Shown here one piece after another: positions 21,072 to 29,362 of a DNA stretch of 64,000 nt (position 1 is its first letter; every line of letters begins with the position of its first letter). This stretch comes from Ostreococcus mediterraneus (Eukaryota > Chlorophyta > Mamiellophyceae > Mamiellales > Bathycoccaceae). The stretch is taken from NCBI GenBank assembly GCA_012295225.1, contig WMKK01000003.1:422353-486352 (forward strand), written 5' to 3'. The translations under genes and the position numbers were made by a program. The notes under the pieces were generated by a model. That model was not told the origin of the DNA. It did not search any database and was given only the letters and a program-made list of their open reading frames with translations.

Positions 21072-22697
21072 CTAGCTATGTTTAAACTTGTTGAGCACGC
21101 GCGTGAAGACGCTCGGAGCTGATTTCGCGAGCCTCTTTCGCTGCGCCTTCTTTTGTTTGATATAATCCGTCCATACCGGTCTTTTGATGAGAATGCGCAC
21201 GACACTCACGACGATAACACTCAGGACGCTTCCTGTGAGCGCAGCAACGTTAAATATCATGGAAAAGTCTGGCGTTGGAAGCGAAAGCAACAGCGAATTC
21301 ATGTACACAACCTCCAAAGGAGACGACTGCAGCTTCACGACGAGCGGCGTGTTCACATCCGACGCGACCGGGTCCCACAACCCACTAGGGTACATCGACA
21401 ATTGCGCTGGAGGCAAATCGAACCCGCGGTTCGCGTCGGGTGGGAACTCAAGGGCGCGAAGGAATCCTTTGTCGTAATCGACGCGAATGCGGAGTGTCGA
21501 CGTCGACGACATCATCATCAGTTGTATCTCCAGTACAGACGACCGCATGCGATCTTCGGCCGGCATGAACTTCATGCCTTCAATGACGTTGTGGTCGTCG
21601 TGGGATACACGCGCACCGTCGAGCTCGACGACAAGTGTGTGCATGTAAAGTTTTACAAACCATGGAAGCGGTTGAAACAATCGCACGCGCGTGCACGCCG
21701 GAAGCCGAGTCATGTCAACCACCGCGCGCTCAATGTCAATCACTATACCTCCAAATTCATTTACAGTACCCGTAAGAAACCGTTCGACAAACATCGTAGG
21801 CGATTGGCTCACAGTCTTCAGCGCATCCGCGCGTATCGCGACTTCACCTCGCGTCAAATCAAACGTGTGCAACGCTCGCGGCTCACGCACATGCACGTAC
21901 GATTCATCCGCCACGACGCATGACTCCACCGCAGCTTCATTCAACAAGTTTATTATACTTTCAAACCCATCCCCAACGGTCGGAAGAACCATCATCAACG
22001 TCTGTTCGACGCGAATGGTGTCCGCGTCCCGCGACAGCTTCGTGCCAAACGTCAAATGGTTCGCTCCAAACACCTCGTACGCGGATTTGAGCGCCTTACC
22101 TAAACCACTCCTATCTCGACACGGTAACTGCTTTAACCAAGGTGCGAGATTCTCCACGCACACCGCCTCGTGCGGAAGCGTCGCATGCTTTACTATCGCG
22201 TCCACCGGCGTAATCGCTTTGGCGTCGCCGTTCCACGGATGAAACGCGAGCGCAGGCGTCGTCACCGCCGTCGACGTACTCAACGCGCTCAGAGACGCGC
22301 AAAATATTCCGCCGAGCATCGTCGTCGCGTTCGTCCACGCTTTGTTGACGTCGTCGGTGGCGCCGTTCGGGAACGTCCCCCAAACTTCTGCACCGACAGG
22401 CTTCGCGACGACGGGTGACGTGCCCCAGCGCCGCGCGTTCCAGCGCCCGCGCCCAAACGAGAGCTCGAGTTCGTGTGCACTAGAATGTGCGAGAACGGAC
22501 GCCAGAGGCTTGGACATCACGGTGTAGTGACGAGCATCTGTGGGCGCAGTTTGTGTAAAGGTGAAGACTGCGACGACGACGTCGTCAGGGAGTCGTTGCA
22601 GTAAAACTTCCTCTACGAATGTCTCACGCGCGTGTGCGACGGTAAAGCACGCGCATAGAAGCGCGAGCGCTGCGATGGCGCGTTCGCGGACGCGCAT
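21072..22697 (-). CDS. PIGT: GPI transamidase subunit PIG-T/Gpi16
   Basis: A 541-residue protein from the ATG at 22697. The N-terminal MRVRERAIAALALLCACF begins a clear signal peptide followed by ARETFVEEVLLQRLPD. A frame-internal upstream ATG at 22814 overlaps the end of PEX5 and is unlikely. Diagnostic matches: CVENLAPWLKQLPCRDRSGLG (compare CTENLTPWKKLLPC in human) near 190 and LPTPDFSMIFNVAALTG near 480, followed by the single C-terminal membrane helix and a basic tail. Known role: lumenal scaffold of the ER GPI transamidase (with PIG-K, GAA1, PIG-S, PIG-U), attaching GPI anchors to proteins. The length is close to the human protein (578). Confidence 0.93.
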   Translation of the reverse strand: MRVRERAIAALALLCACFTVAHARETFVEEVLLQRLPDDVVVAVFTFTQTAPTDARHYTVMSKPLASVLAHSSAHELELSFGRGRWNARRWGTSPVVAKPVGAEVWGTFPNGATDDVNKAWTNATTMLGGIFCASLSALSTSTAVTTPALAFHPWNGDAKAITPVDAIVKHATLPHEAVCVENLAPWLKQLPCRDRSGLGKALKSAYEVFGANHLTFGTKLSRDADTIRVEQTLMMVLPTVGDGFESIINLLNEAAVESCVVADESYVHVREPRALHTFDLTRGEVAIRADALKTVSQSPTMFVERFLTGTVNEFGGIVIDIERAVVDMTRLPACTRVRLFQPLPWFVKLYMHTLVVELDGARVSHDDHNVIEGMKFMPAEDRMRSSVLEIQLMMMSSTSTLRIRVDYDKGFLRALEFPPDANRGFDLPPAQLSMYPSGLWDPVASDVNTPLVVKLQSSPLEVVYMNSLLLSLPTPDFSMIFNVAALTGSVLSVIVVSVVRILIKRPVWTDYIKQKKAQRKRLAKSAPSVFTRVLNKFKHS

Positions 22698-22767
22698 TTC
22701 GGCCGCGCGCGCGGGACACTGAGGTAGACGTGAAAGGCTACAACTGTTTTGTGTTCTAAATACAAAC

Positions 22768-25034
22768 TCACTGAAGCGGGAACTCGCGATTAAGCGCATC
22801 GAGGTTGCGAGCATCGACCAAAGGCATGAGATCTAATCGCCCTGTACATCCGAGGCTGATGCGCACGTATCCCCATGTTGGGCTTTCGGGGCTGGGATTC
22901 ATCGATAACGCGCGCACGTAATACGGCAACGATTCCGCGTACCGCCCCTGGTTCGCGTACCCAATGCCCATGTTCGCCCAAGCGCGGACGTAATTTGCTT
23001 TTAAATCGAGTGCTCGGCGGTAAGCACCGATGGCGTCGGCGCTTTGCGTACCGTTCGCCATGGTGGCGCCAATTTTATTCCACAGCGAATAATCTTCTGG
23101 CCGTAGCGCCGCCGCACGTTGGAATGCGTTTATGGCCTCGTCGTAATTACGAGTCAAGTGCGCCATCACGCCGAGTACGGTTTGCACATCGGCATCTCGC
23201 GGGGCTTGTCTTGCAGCTGCTTGGAACATCGCCATCAACTCTTCGGGCGAAGAAGCCGAGTGCGCGTTTACGACGGATTGAAAGCGCTCTTGACTCGCGA
23301 GCCATTCGCGTGCGTGTCCGAGCGCCTCATCTTGATCTAATTCATTCGCGTGACTTACAGCCAAAGCAAGCAACACGTTTGAGTTTTGTGGATTGGCTTC
23401 GTGTGCCTTGCTCATCGCCGCGATGGCTTGCTGGTCATCGTCATTCTCTGCCTGGATGCGACCAAGATGAAACCATGCTTCGCTATTCTTCATGTCTTGT
23501 CGCACCCACGCTTCTGCAGCGAGCGCCGCTTCGGTCAAAACGCCGTCTCTTGCTAGGTTCATCGTCGTTTCTTCCAATCCTTGTTGCCCCAAGTACGGGT
23601 TAGGATCGGTAAATTTGTAATTGTTACGTTCCTGCGAGCGTTGCATGTCGTCCCAAACATTCTCCATCCATTGCGGTTGCTCGTTTGCCATTTGCTCAAA
23701 TTCAGCCGCCCATTCACTAGGGACGGTCTTGAACTCGTTCGCCCAGTCTTCAACATTTGAAGCCATTGCTTGCGGCGCTTGCATCTTGCTCGCATATTCC
23801 CGAGCCCACTGCTGTGATGCGTTGGGCGGTTGCATTTGTCGCATTGTGAATTCATTCGCCCATTGCGCTTTTTGACGCTGCTCTTGCGCTAACGTGAACT
23901 CTTGCGCCCATTGGTCGCCTCGTGAAATTTGTTCTAGTTGTGGCGTTCCTGACGTAGTCTGCAACCCTTCTTGACCGACGACAACCTGTCCGCTACCGAG
24001 CTTGGACATGAGCTGAGCAAATTTCGAATTTGCAAATTTGGGATCTGCATTCAACGTCGCCGCGAGCGCGCTGCTTTGCTTGGCAGTCTCTGCCGCAATA
24101 CTATCCATCGGTGCCTGGGCCTCGCGCGTCTGCTGCGTAAACTCATTTGCCCATTGGTTTTGATTCATGGCTGCAAACTCTTCTCCCCATTGCGAGCTAC
24201 GTTGGGCGTGAAACTCTTGTGCCCACTGATCGACGCGAGGCGGCGCGTGCATACCCGGTGGCGGTGCGTGGCGCGAAAACTCATTCGCCCACTGCTGCGG
24301 CGACTGTCGTCCAATCTGTGCGCCTGAAAACTCATCTACCCAGTGCTTTCCCGATTGCGCTGCATGGCGCTGACCTCCATATCCTTGCGCCCACCTATCG
24401 CCCAACTGTTGAGCCTCACGTATCATCGCCGCGTTTCTTGCCATCTGTGCTTGCGCAGTCATCTCTCGAGCTTCTAAATCCATGCGTTCCATAGCTGCAG
24501 CCGCTTGATTTGGGTCCATGTGTCGCATCATCACCGCACTTCGTTGCCGCATGCGTTCTTTTTCCATGAGCTCTGCCGGTGAGCCGCCGCCACCGCCAAA
24601 CATTCTCTGGCCTACGAACGCGCCTCCCAGCCCAGGCCCGGGCCCGCCACCACCCGCGTACCTTCCAGGCTGCTCGACGACATGTCTTTGCATCGCTCTA
24701 GGATCGTCTAAGAGCCCTTCTTGAGCTAAACCTAACTCATTCGTCGCGAGCGCGTCGAACGCGCGTCCTTCTGTGAGCGGCGCCGTCCCTCGTCAGTCTC
24801 ATCGTTTGATAAACACACACGCGAACGCTTCTATTCCGTCCTACCGAGCGACACGAACGTACCTTGATTACTCATGGCGCGCAGTTGCTGCTCGCGCGCG
24901 TGCTTGCCGCGATCGCCGAGCACGGTGTTCGCGAGCCTTGACATCGGATTCTGCGCGCTTCCACTGGGACCCGCCGCGTCGGTGGGTTCGCACGACGCCC
25001 CTCCCGTGGCGAGGCTACGGAAATAATTCGACAT
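22768..25034 (-). CDS. PEX5: Peroxin 5, PTS1 import receptor
   Basis: Two exons on the minus strand: 24863-25034 (57 codons plus one base) and 22768-24770. The 92-bp intron has donor GTACGT and branch GACTGAC (rc of 24792-24798). The protein is 724 residues. Exon 1 gives the classic N-terminus, with the conserved Cys15 in GGASCEP that is monoubiquitinated during recycling in known PEX5, followed by NPMSRLANTVLG. About ten pentapeptide WxxxF/Y motifs (WVDEF, WANEF, WAQEF, WGEEF, WAREY, WAAEF) stud residues 140-390; these bind PEX14 and PEX13. The C-terminal half (about 420-724) is a TPR array that binds the SKL-type signal. It is followed by PIG-T after a 70-bp gap. Confidence 0.95.
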
Positions 25035-25193
25035 GGCGCCACGTCTGATGAACGCCGGTTGCGAAGAGCAGGTTGTGAGAAATGAGCGAGGCGACGAGTG
25101 TGGTGTGTCACCGTTGACTCTGTTGATTACGTCTGTAAACGAGTCGCGTCGAGGTCAATTTGTGTTGTGTGTGTTTACGTCATTCCAAAGCAG

Positions 25194-26591
25194 CTACGTC
25201 AATACGAGCGCAATTTCGCTCGGGGGTAAATCTTCTAAGACTCTCCAGTTGTAGAGATAGTAGTGCAAGTTGCCATCACCAATGCCAAATTTGAGCGGTT
25301 GCAAGAAGGAATCGTTCTCCATCAAATTTAGCGCGTTGAAGACATCAAAGTCGTTGGTTTTCGCCAAAATCAACGCATCTTGCATCAAGTCTAACAATGA
25401 AACCGACGTGGCGACATTGTAATACGCGTATGCCGCCTTTAATGTTTTATGCTTGGTGTTGCCGTGAATGATTTGTGACGGCAAGTTGTAAAAGCTGATG
25501 AAGTCGGTAATCTCTTTGGTTGCCTCGTTTTCAACGACGTACGAGAACACGACGTCCTCACGTGGGAGCAACCAGTGTGCGACATCGGCTTCGTTCATTT
25601 CTGGAGCCACAGCGAACTTTGCGAGATATGCGCTCAAAAGCTTGGTCACGCGCGGTACATCCTCTGCCGTCATGTGTCGCAATCCCTCTGTCTTTGGCTT
25701 CGCGTCAAGCTTGTACATTTGAATCGTTTGCGCCATCGTCTGCGTTCGCCCAAGACGAGTGAAACCAATATCGACCAACTTGCGAATATCCAAACTCCTG
25801 TGCCAATATCGCGCTTTCGAGATAGGTTTCGGCAAAACAACGCCCGCGGTATACACGGCTTGCCACACGTCGCGTGCATTGACACGGCGAGTAATTTCCT
25901 TAATCAGCGTCGGCGCAATTCGTTTCGATCGCAGTTTTTTATGTATGCACAGGAAATTGATCTCTGTCAATGATATCGGCGCACCATTCACGCGCAACGT
26001 CGCCGGGACGCCCGTAATAAACGCCACCAATGTCTGCGTTACCTTTAACCGCACGCCCACATGCCAATCCTCGTGGTACCCGGGCGGTCTCAAAGCCCAT
26101 TTTAAAAACTCTTGCGAGTACTGAAATCGAAACATAGCGTCGTCGTCTTCGACATAGTTATTTGTCAACAACTCGTAAACCTCCTCTTGCGTCTTCACAT
26201 CCGTCATATCGCACGAACACCACTCGTATCCAGGCGGTAACGTCCCGCCCACTGGCGACACCTCGGACGCGTCTCGCGCGTCCGAAATCGCCCCTTCACG
26301 CATCGCCCCATCGCTCGTGTCGTCAGAAAACTGACCCACTGGCTGCGTTTCCCAAAACGCGTGTCTCACCGGTTCATCACGCGCGTTTGCGTCGCCGTCT
26401 CGCATGCGTTGGCGCACGAGCGCGTCGATCACGTCGCGCAGCGCGTCCACATCACTCTTCCCACGCGCCGCGAGCGACGATTCCGGCGCGGTCGCCGCGG
26501 TCGCGTCCGACGCGGACGCGTCGTCTACAGTCGCCCCCGCCGCAGTGCCGCGCGCAGGCGCTCGCACAGCGTCGTCTGCAGGCGGCGACAT
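25194..26591 (-). CDS. NMT: Glycylpeptide N-tetradecanoyltransferase (N-myristoyltransferase)
   Basis: A 465-residue protein. The first 90 residues are Ala/Asp-rich and disordered. The catalytic part starts with FWETQPVGQF and LPPGYEWCSCD. Further family blocks: EINFLCIHKKLRSKRIAPTL (the acyl-CoA binding signature, near 225), YTAGVVLPKPISKARYWHRS near 265, and near the C-terminus LKFGIGDGNLHYYLYNW. The C-terminal carboxylate, part of the catalytic machinery in known NMTs, follows EIALVLT. Role: transfer of myristate from CoA to N-terminal Gly of cytosolic proteins. The start is the first ATG of the frame (26591). Confidence 0.95.
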   Translation of the reverse strand: MSPPADDAVRAPARGTAAGATVDDASASDATAATAPESSLAARGKSDVDALRDVIDALVRQRMRDGDANARDEPVRHAFWETQPVGQFSDDTSDGAMREGAISDARDASEVSPVGGTLPPGYEWCSCDMTDVKTQEEVYELLTNNYVEDDDAMFRFQYSQEFLKWALRPPGYHEDWHVGVRLKVTQTLVAFITGVPATLRVNGAPISLTEINFLCIHKKLRSKRIAPTLIKEITRRVNARDVWQAVYTAGVVLPKPISKARYWHRSLDIRKLVDIGFTRLGRTQTMAQTIQMYKLDAKPKTEGLRHMTAEDVPRVTKLLSAYLAKFAVAPEMNEADVAHWLLPREDVVFSYVVENEATKEITDFISFYNLPSQIIHGNTKHKTLKAAYAYYNVATSVSLLDLMQDALILAKTNDFDVFNALNLMENDSFLQPLKFGIGDGNLHYYLYNWRVLEDLPPSEIALVLT

Positions 26592-26970
26592 CGTCGCGAC
26601 CGACAAGATGCGTTTTCCTCCTTCGCGTGGCTCTTCTTACGCGCGACGCCGCGACGATACGGACCACGACGCGTGGTGCGTGCCGTGCGATAGAACGCGA
26701 CCGTGTGCGCGTGACTCGCGCGTGCGCGTGACCCGGCACCGTCGCGCGTCGCTATGTGGCGAGCGTGCCCCGCGCTCTGCACCTCAGTGTCACGCACGCA
26801 CCACCGCGCACGCGCGCGCGAGCAACGGCGACAGGCGCATCGCGAGGACGTCGGTGGCGTGGCATAGATAGCGCACGTGCGACCGCCGCGCGCGCGCGGC
26901 CGCGCGCGGCGACGCACGAGGCTCGGAACTCATCTTTAGTGCAATAAATCGACAGCTGTTCGTGAACGAC
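26592..26970. other. Divergent spacer NMT / TMEM184
   Basis: A 379-bp GC-rich spacer between two divergent starts. It is rich in CGCG and GCGC. The last 40 bp before the plus-strand ATG are AT-richer (GTGCAATAAATCG). No gene or splice acceptor was seen. Confidence 0.5.
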
Positions 26971-28227
26971 ATGTCGGACGATTCAAACCCGTGGTACACG
27001 GGGTATAAGGCTGCGCATCACGCCACGGGGTTCATGGCGTGGACGAGCGCGGTGATAACTATCGCCCTCGTCGCGGCGCACGTCAAGCATTACACGCATC
27101 CGCACGTGCAAAGGCACATCAACCGTGTGGTGCTTATCGTGCCGGTGTTTTCGCTTTTGAGCTGGGGGTCGTTGGCGTCCGGGGATAACACCGCGGTGTA
27201 CATCGAAAGCGTGCGCGATTGCTACGAGAGTTGGGTGGTGTATAATTTCATGGTGCGTGTTCGACGTCGTTTCGGTGCATCGCGTTCGCGTGTGAAAGAT
27301 AGCCCGCGACTGACTTGGCGTGTGTTGGTCTCTTTGTGATGCGCGTAGTCTTTGTGTTTGGCATACGTTGGAGGGCCTGGTGCGATTGTGAACGCCATGC
27401 AAGGGAAGGAGATAGAGCGTGGGTCGTACATGCGGGGGACGTGCTGGTTTGACGCGAATTTGGTTGTCGATGGACAGTTTATTCGTCGGTGCAAGCAAGG
27501 CACGTTGCAGTTCGTCTTTATCAAGCCTATTTTGTCACTTCTTGAAATCGTTTTACACGCCAAGGGGACGCTGGGTGACGGGCAGATGAACTTTTTGAAA
27601 GCCTATCCATACATTTTGTTCGTGTACAACTGCAGTTATAGCGTTGCATTGTACGCACTTTGGATGTTTTATCTGGGCGCGCGCGAGCCGCTCGCCAAGC
27701 ACAAGCCTCTGTTGAAGTTCATCATCGTGAAAAGCGTGATTTTTCTAAGCTTTTGGCAATCTTTCTTCACCGCGGCGGCAGTACGCGTAGGTAGCTTATC
27801 GACGCCGGCTGAAGGGCGCGCAGTACAGGATGTTTTGATTTGCTGCGAGATGGTCGTCGTCGCCGTTTTGATGTGGTTTGCGTTCCCATACACAGATTTC
27901 GTCGATCCTAACCGATCGAAGAGTGGATTCGTGTCCAACGTCGTCAATTTTGTGAGTGTGCGCGATGTTTTCGACGACACGCAACACCAGTTTTCTTCGA
28001 CGTATCAAGAATACACGCTCCATGGGGACGGGGATACGCCTGATCGAAGCGGCGTCCAAATGCGTACGTTTGCGGCGTTGGGGCCCGATCGCAACTTATT
28101 TCGAGCGGGTGGCGGTCTAGAAGGTGCAAGCGATCTAATTTCTCTGACGCACGATCCCGAAATGGGCAACGCCGCATTTGATAGCTCCACTAGTAATAGT
28201 AGAGACGCAGATCCAAGCAAAAGTTGA
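26971..28227 (+). CDS. TMEM184/OST-alpha/LAZ1 family membrane protein
   Basis: Two exons: 26971-27252 (94 codons, phase 0) and 27349-28227. The 96-bp intron has donor GTGCGT and branch GACTGAC at 27308-27314. The junction reads WVVYNFM/SLCLAYVGGPGA, the expected family signature. The protein is 386 residues with about seven membrane helices. SIESVRDCYE-type text (here YIESVRDCYESWVVYNF) and CLAYVGGPG are diagnostic of the DUF300 family (PF03619). Plant LAZ1 proteins act at the vacuole and in hormone and cell-death signalling; animal OST-alpha moves bile steroids. The substrate here is unknown. The C-terminal 80 residues are cytosolic and Asp/Ser-rich. The start used is the ATG at 26971. Confidence 0.92.
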
Positions 28228-28305
28228 TAGCACAGACTTGATTTAGTAGCACTCGACGCATTGAATAGCACGTTAGAAACACTTATCAATCGAGTTAAGA
28301 GAGTA

Positions 28306-28310
28306 TGTAA
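28306..28310 (+). terminator. TGTAA poly(A)-type motif after TMEM184
   Basis: TGTAA lies 79-83 nt after the stop, in the 127-bp convergent spacer. It is 24 bp from the opposite-strand motif of the next gene. Confidence 0.4.
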
Positions 28311-28334
28311 CGGTACAGGAAGAATGGAAATAGA

Positions 28335-28339
28335 TTACA
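28335..28339 (-). terminator. TGTAA poly(A)-type motif of the 28.4-kb gene
   Basis: TTACA on the plus strand reads TGTAA for the minus transcript, about 16 nt after its stop codon. Confidence 0.4.
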
Positions 28340-28354
28340 ACACGCCCGGGATGG

Positions 28355-29203
28355 TCAGTCTAGAAAGAACAGTGTGACTAGCTTTTTACTGCTTTTTGCC
28401 TGGCGGCACGTGTCGAGTAACAACCGCGAGTCGTGAAATGCAAAGACGATGACTTGCTTCACCTTTGACACGATCGTGTCGTTGCAAATACGAGATGCTT
28501 GTACGAGTGGCATGTCATCATTCTCAGGCGCTTCGATGATCTGCGTCACGGATTCCAGTAGCTCGCGCGACTCTCTCGGCTGTTTTGACAAACTCTGCGG
28601 TAAAACCACGGTGAGTAGCTCTGGTTGCTCCGCGCGAAGCGCGCCTCTAATCACCGCCGCGTTCGTTCCCGTGGCGCCGGAGGTATATATATGATTCCCA
28701 GTCAAGCACAACGCGTAGGATAAAATTTCAATCAATTGCTGATGCAAAAATCCCATATTCCGCGTCCCGAAGAACCCGATATCCTTTGGGCAGTCTTGTT
28801 GAATCGCAATCAGCTCTTGCAAGTAATCCACATCCAATGTCAACCCGCTGGGCTTGTCCGCGACCGCGCTGACACCTTTCACAACCGCCTCGCCTTGCGA
28901 CATGAGCTCGTCACCACCGTAGTCGGCACCAAACGAAAACTCCAAGTCCTCGCGCGGACCGTTCGTCGCCGCGTCGTCGCCCCCGACGTTCACCGCGCTC
29001 AACGTCCCGTCGTCATCGCACGCGTCGCGAGACGACGCCCGCGCGACCAGCACCCGTCGTTCGCGTCGTAACGCGCGGTGAAGCGCGAACGTGTGGCCAT
29101 TCGCGCGCGCCGCGTGCGCGCCTAGTTGAGATCGCCATCGCGAAAGGTCGACCTTTCGCGTCGCGGCGAACGCCCGCGTCGACGCCGCTGAAACCGTAAA
29201 CAT
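28355..29203 (-). CDS. Plastid-targeted Rossmann-like protein, cyanobacterial DprA/LOG-like type
   Basis: A 282-residue protein from the ATG at 29203. Residues 1-60 are Arg/Ala/Ser-rich and end near VLVARASSRD, a plausible chloroplast transit peptide. After an acidic linker the conserved part (about 130-282) contains IGFFGTRNMGFLHQQLIEIL, TSGATGTNAAVIRGAL and LPQSLSKQPRESRELLE, with a beta-alpha nucleotide-binding flavour (GTRN, GATGTN). Similar proteins in cyanobacteria and plants are often labelled DNA recombination-mediator protein A-like. I recall this only loosely and would not assign recombination activity. The function is unknown. A cyanobacterial (plastid) origin is inferred. The ATG is 159 bp from the divergent p115 start. 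Confidence 0.78.
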   Translation of the reverse strand: MFTVSAASTRAFAATRKVDLSRWRSQLGAHAARANGHTFALHRALRRERRVLVARASSRDACDDDGTLSAVNVGGDDAATNGPREDLEFSFGADYGGDELMSQGEAVVKGVSAVADKPSGLTLDVDYLQELIAIQQDCPKDIGFFGTRNMGFLHQQLIEILSYALCLTGNHIYTSGATGTNAAVIRGALRAEQPELLTVVLPQSLSKQPRESRELLESVTQIIEAPENDDMPLVQASRICNDTIVSKVKQVIVFAFHDSRLLLDTCRQAKSSKKLVTLFFLD

Positions 29204-29240
29204 GCGCGCGCGCGTGAGCACCGTGCGATATGCGTGCGAG

Positions 29241-29264
29241 CGTGCGTGCGTGCGTGCGTGCGTG
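29241..29264. repeat. (CGTG)n tetranucleotide repeat
   Basis: About six copies of CGTG/TGCG lie in the divergent spacer between the plastid protein and p115. Inside a 159-bp promoter region it may affect spacing or form Z-DNA. Confidence 0.8.
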
Positions 29265-29362
29265 GCGTAGATCGATCGCCGGTTCTGTGGCGCGTCGCCG
29301 TGTGCCGCCGAGACCATCGCTGCGCGCTTTACTGCCTGGCGCGCGCGAATCGCCGGGCGACG

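Noticed and set aside
28681-28692. TATATATATG motif at 28.68 kb
   Set aside because: It is inside the coding region of the plastid Rossmann-like protein (residues NHIYTSG) and not at a promoter position.
29234-29362. Upstream in-frame extension of p115 starting at a GTG
   Set aside because: Not an ATG, basic spacer-like translation, and p115 proteins begin at the head domain; the ATG at 29363 gives a length near that of human p115.
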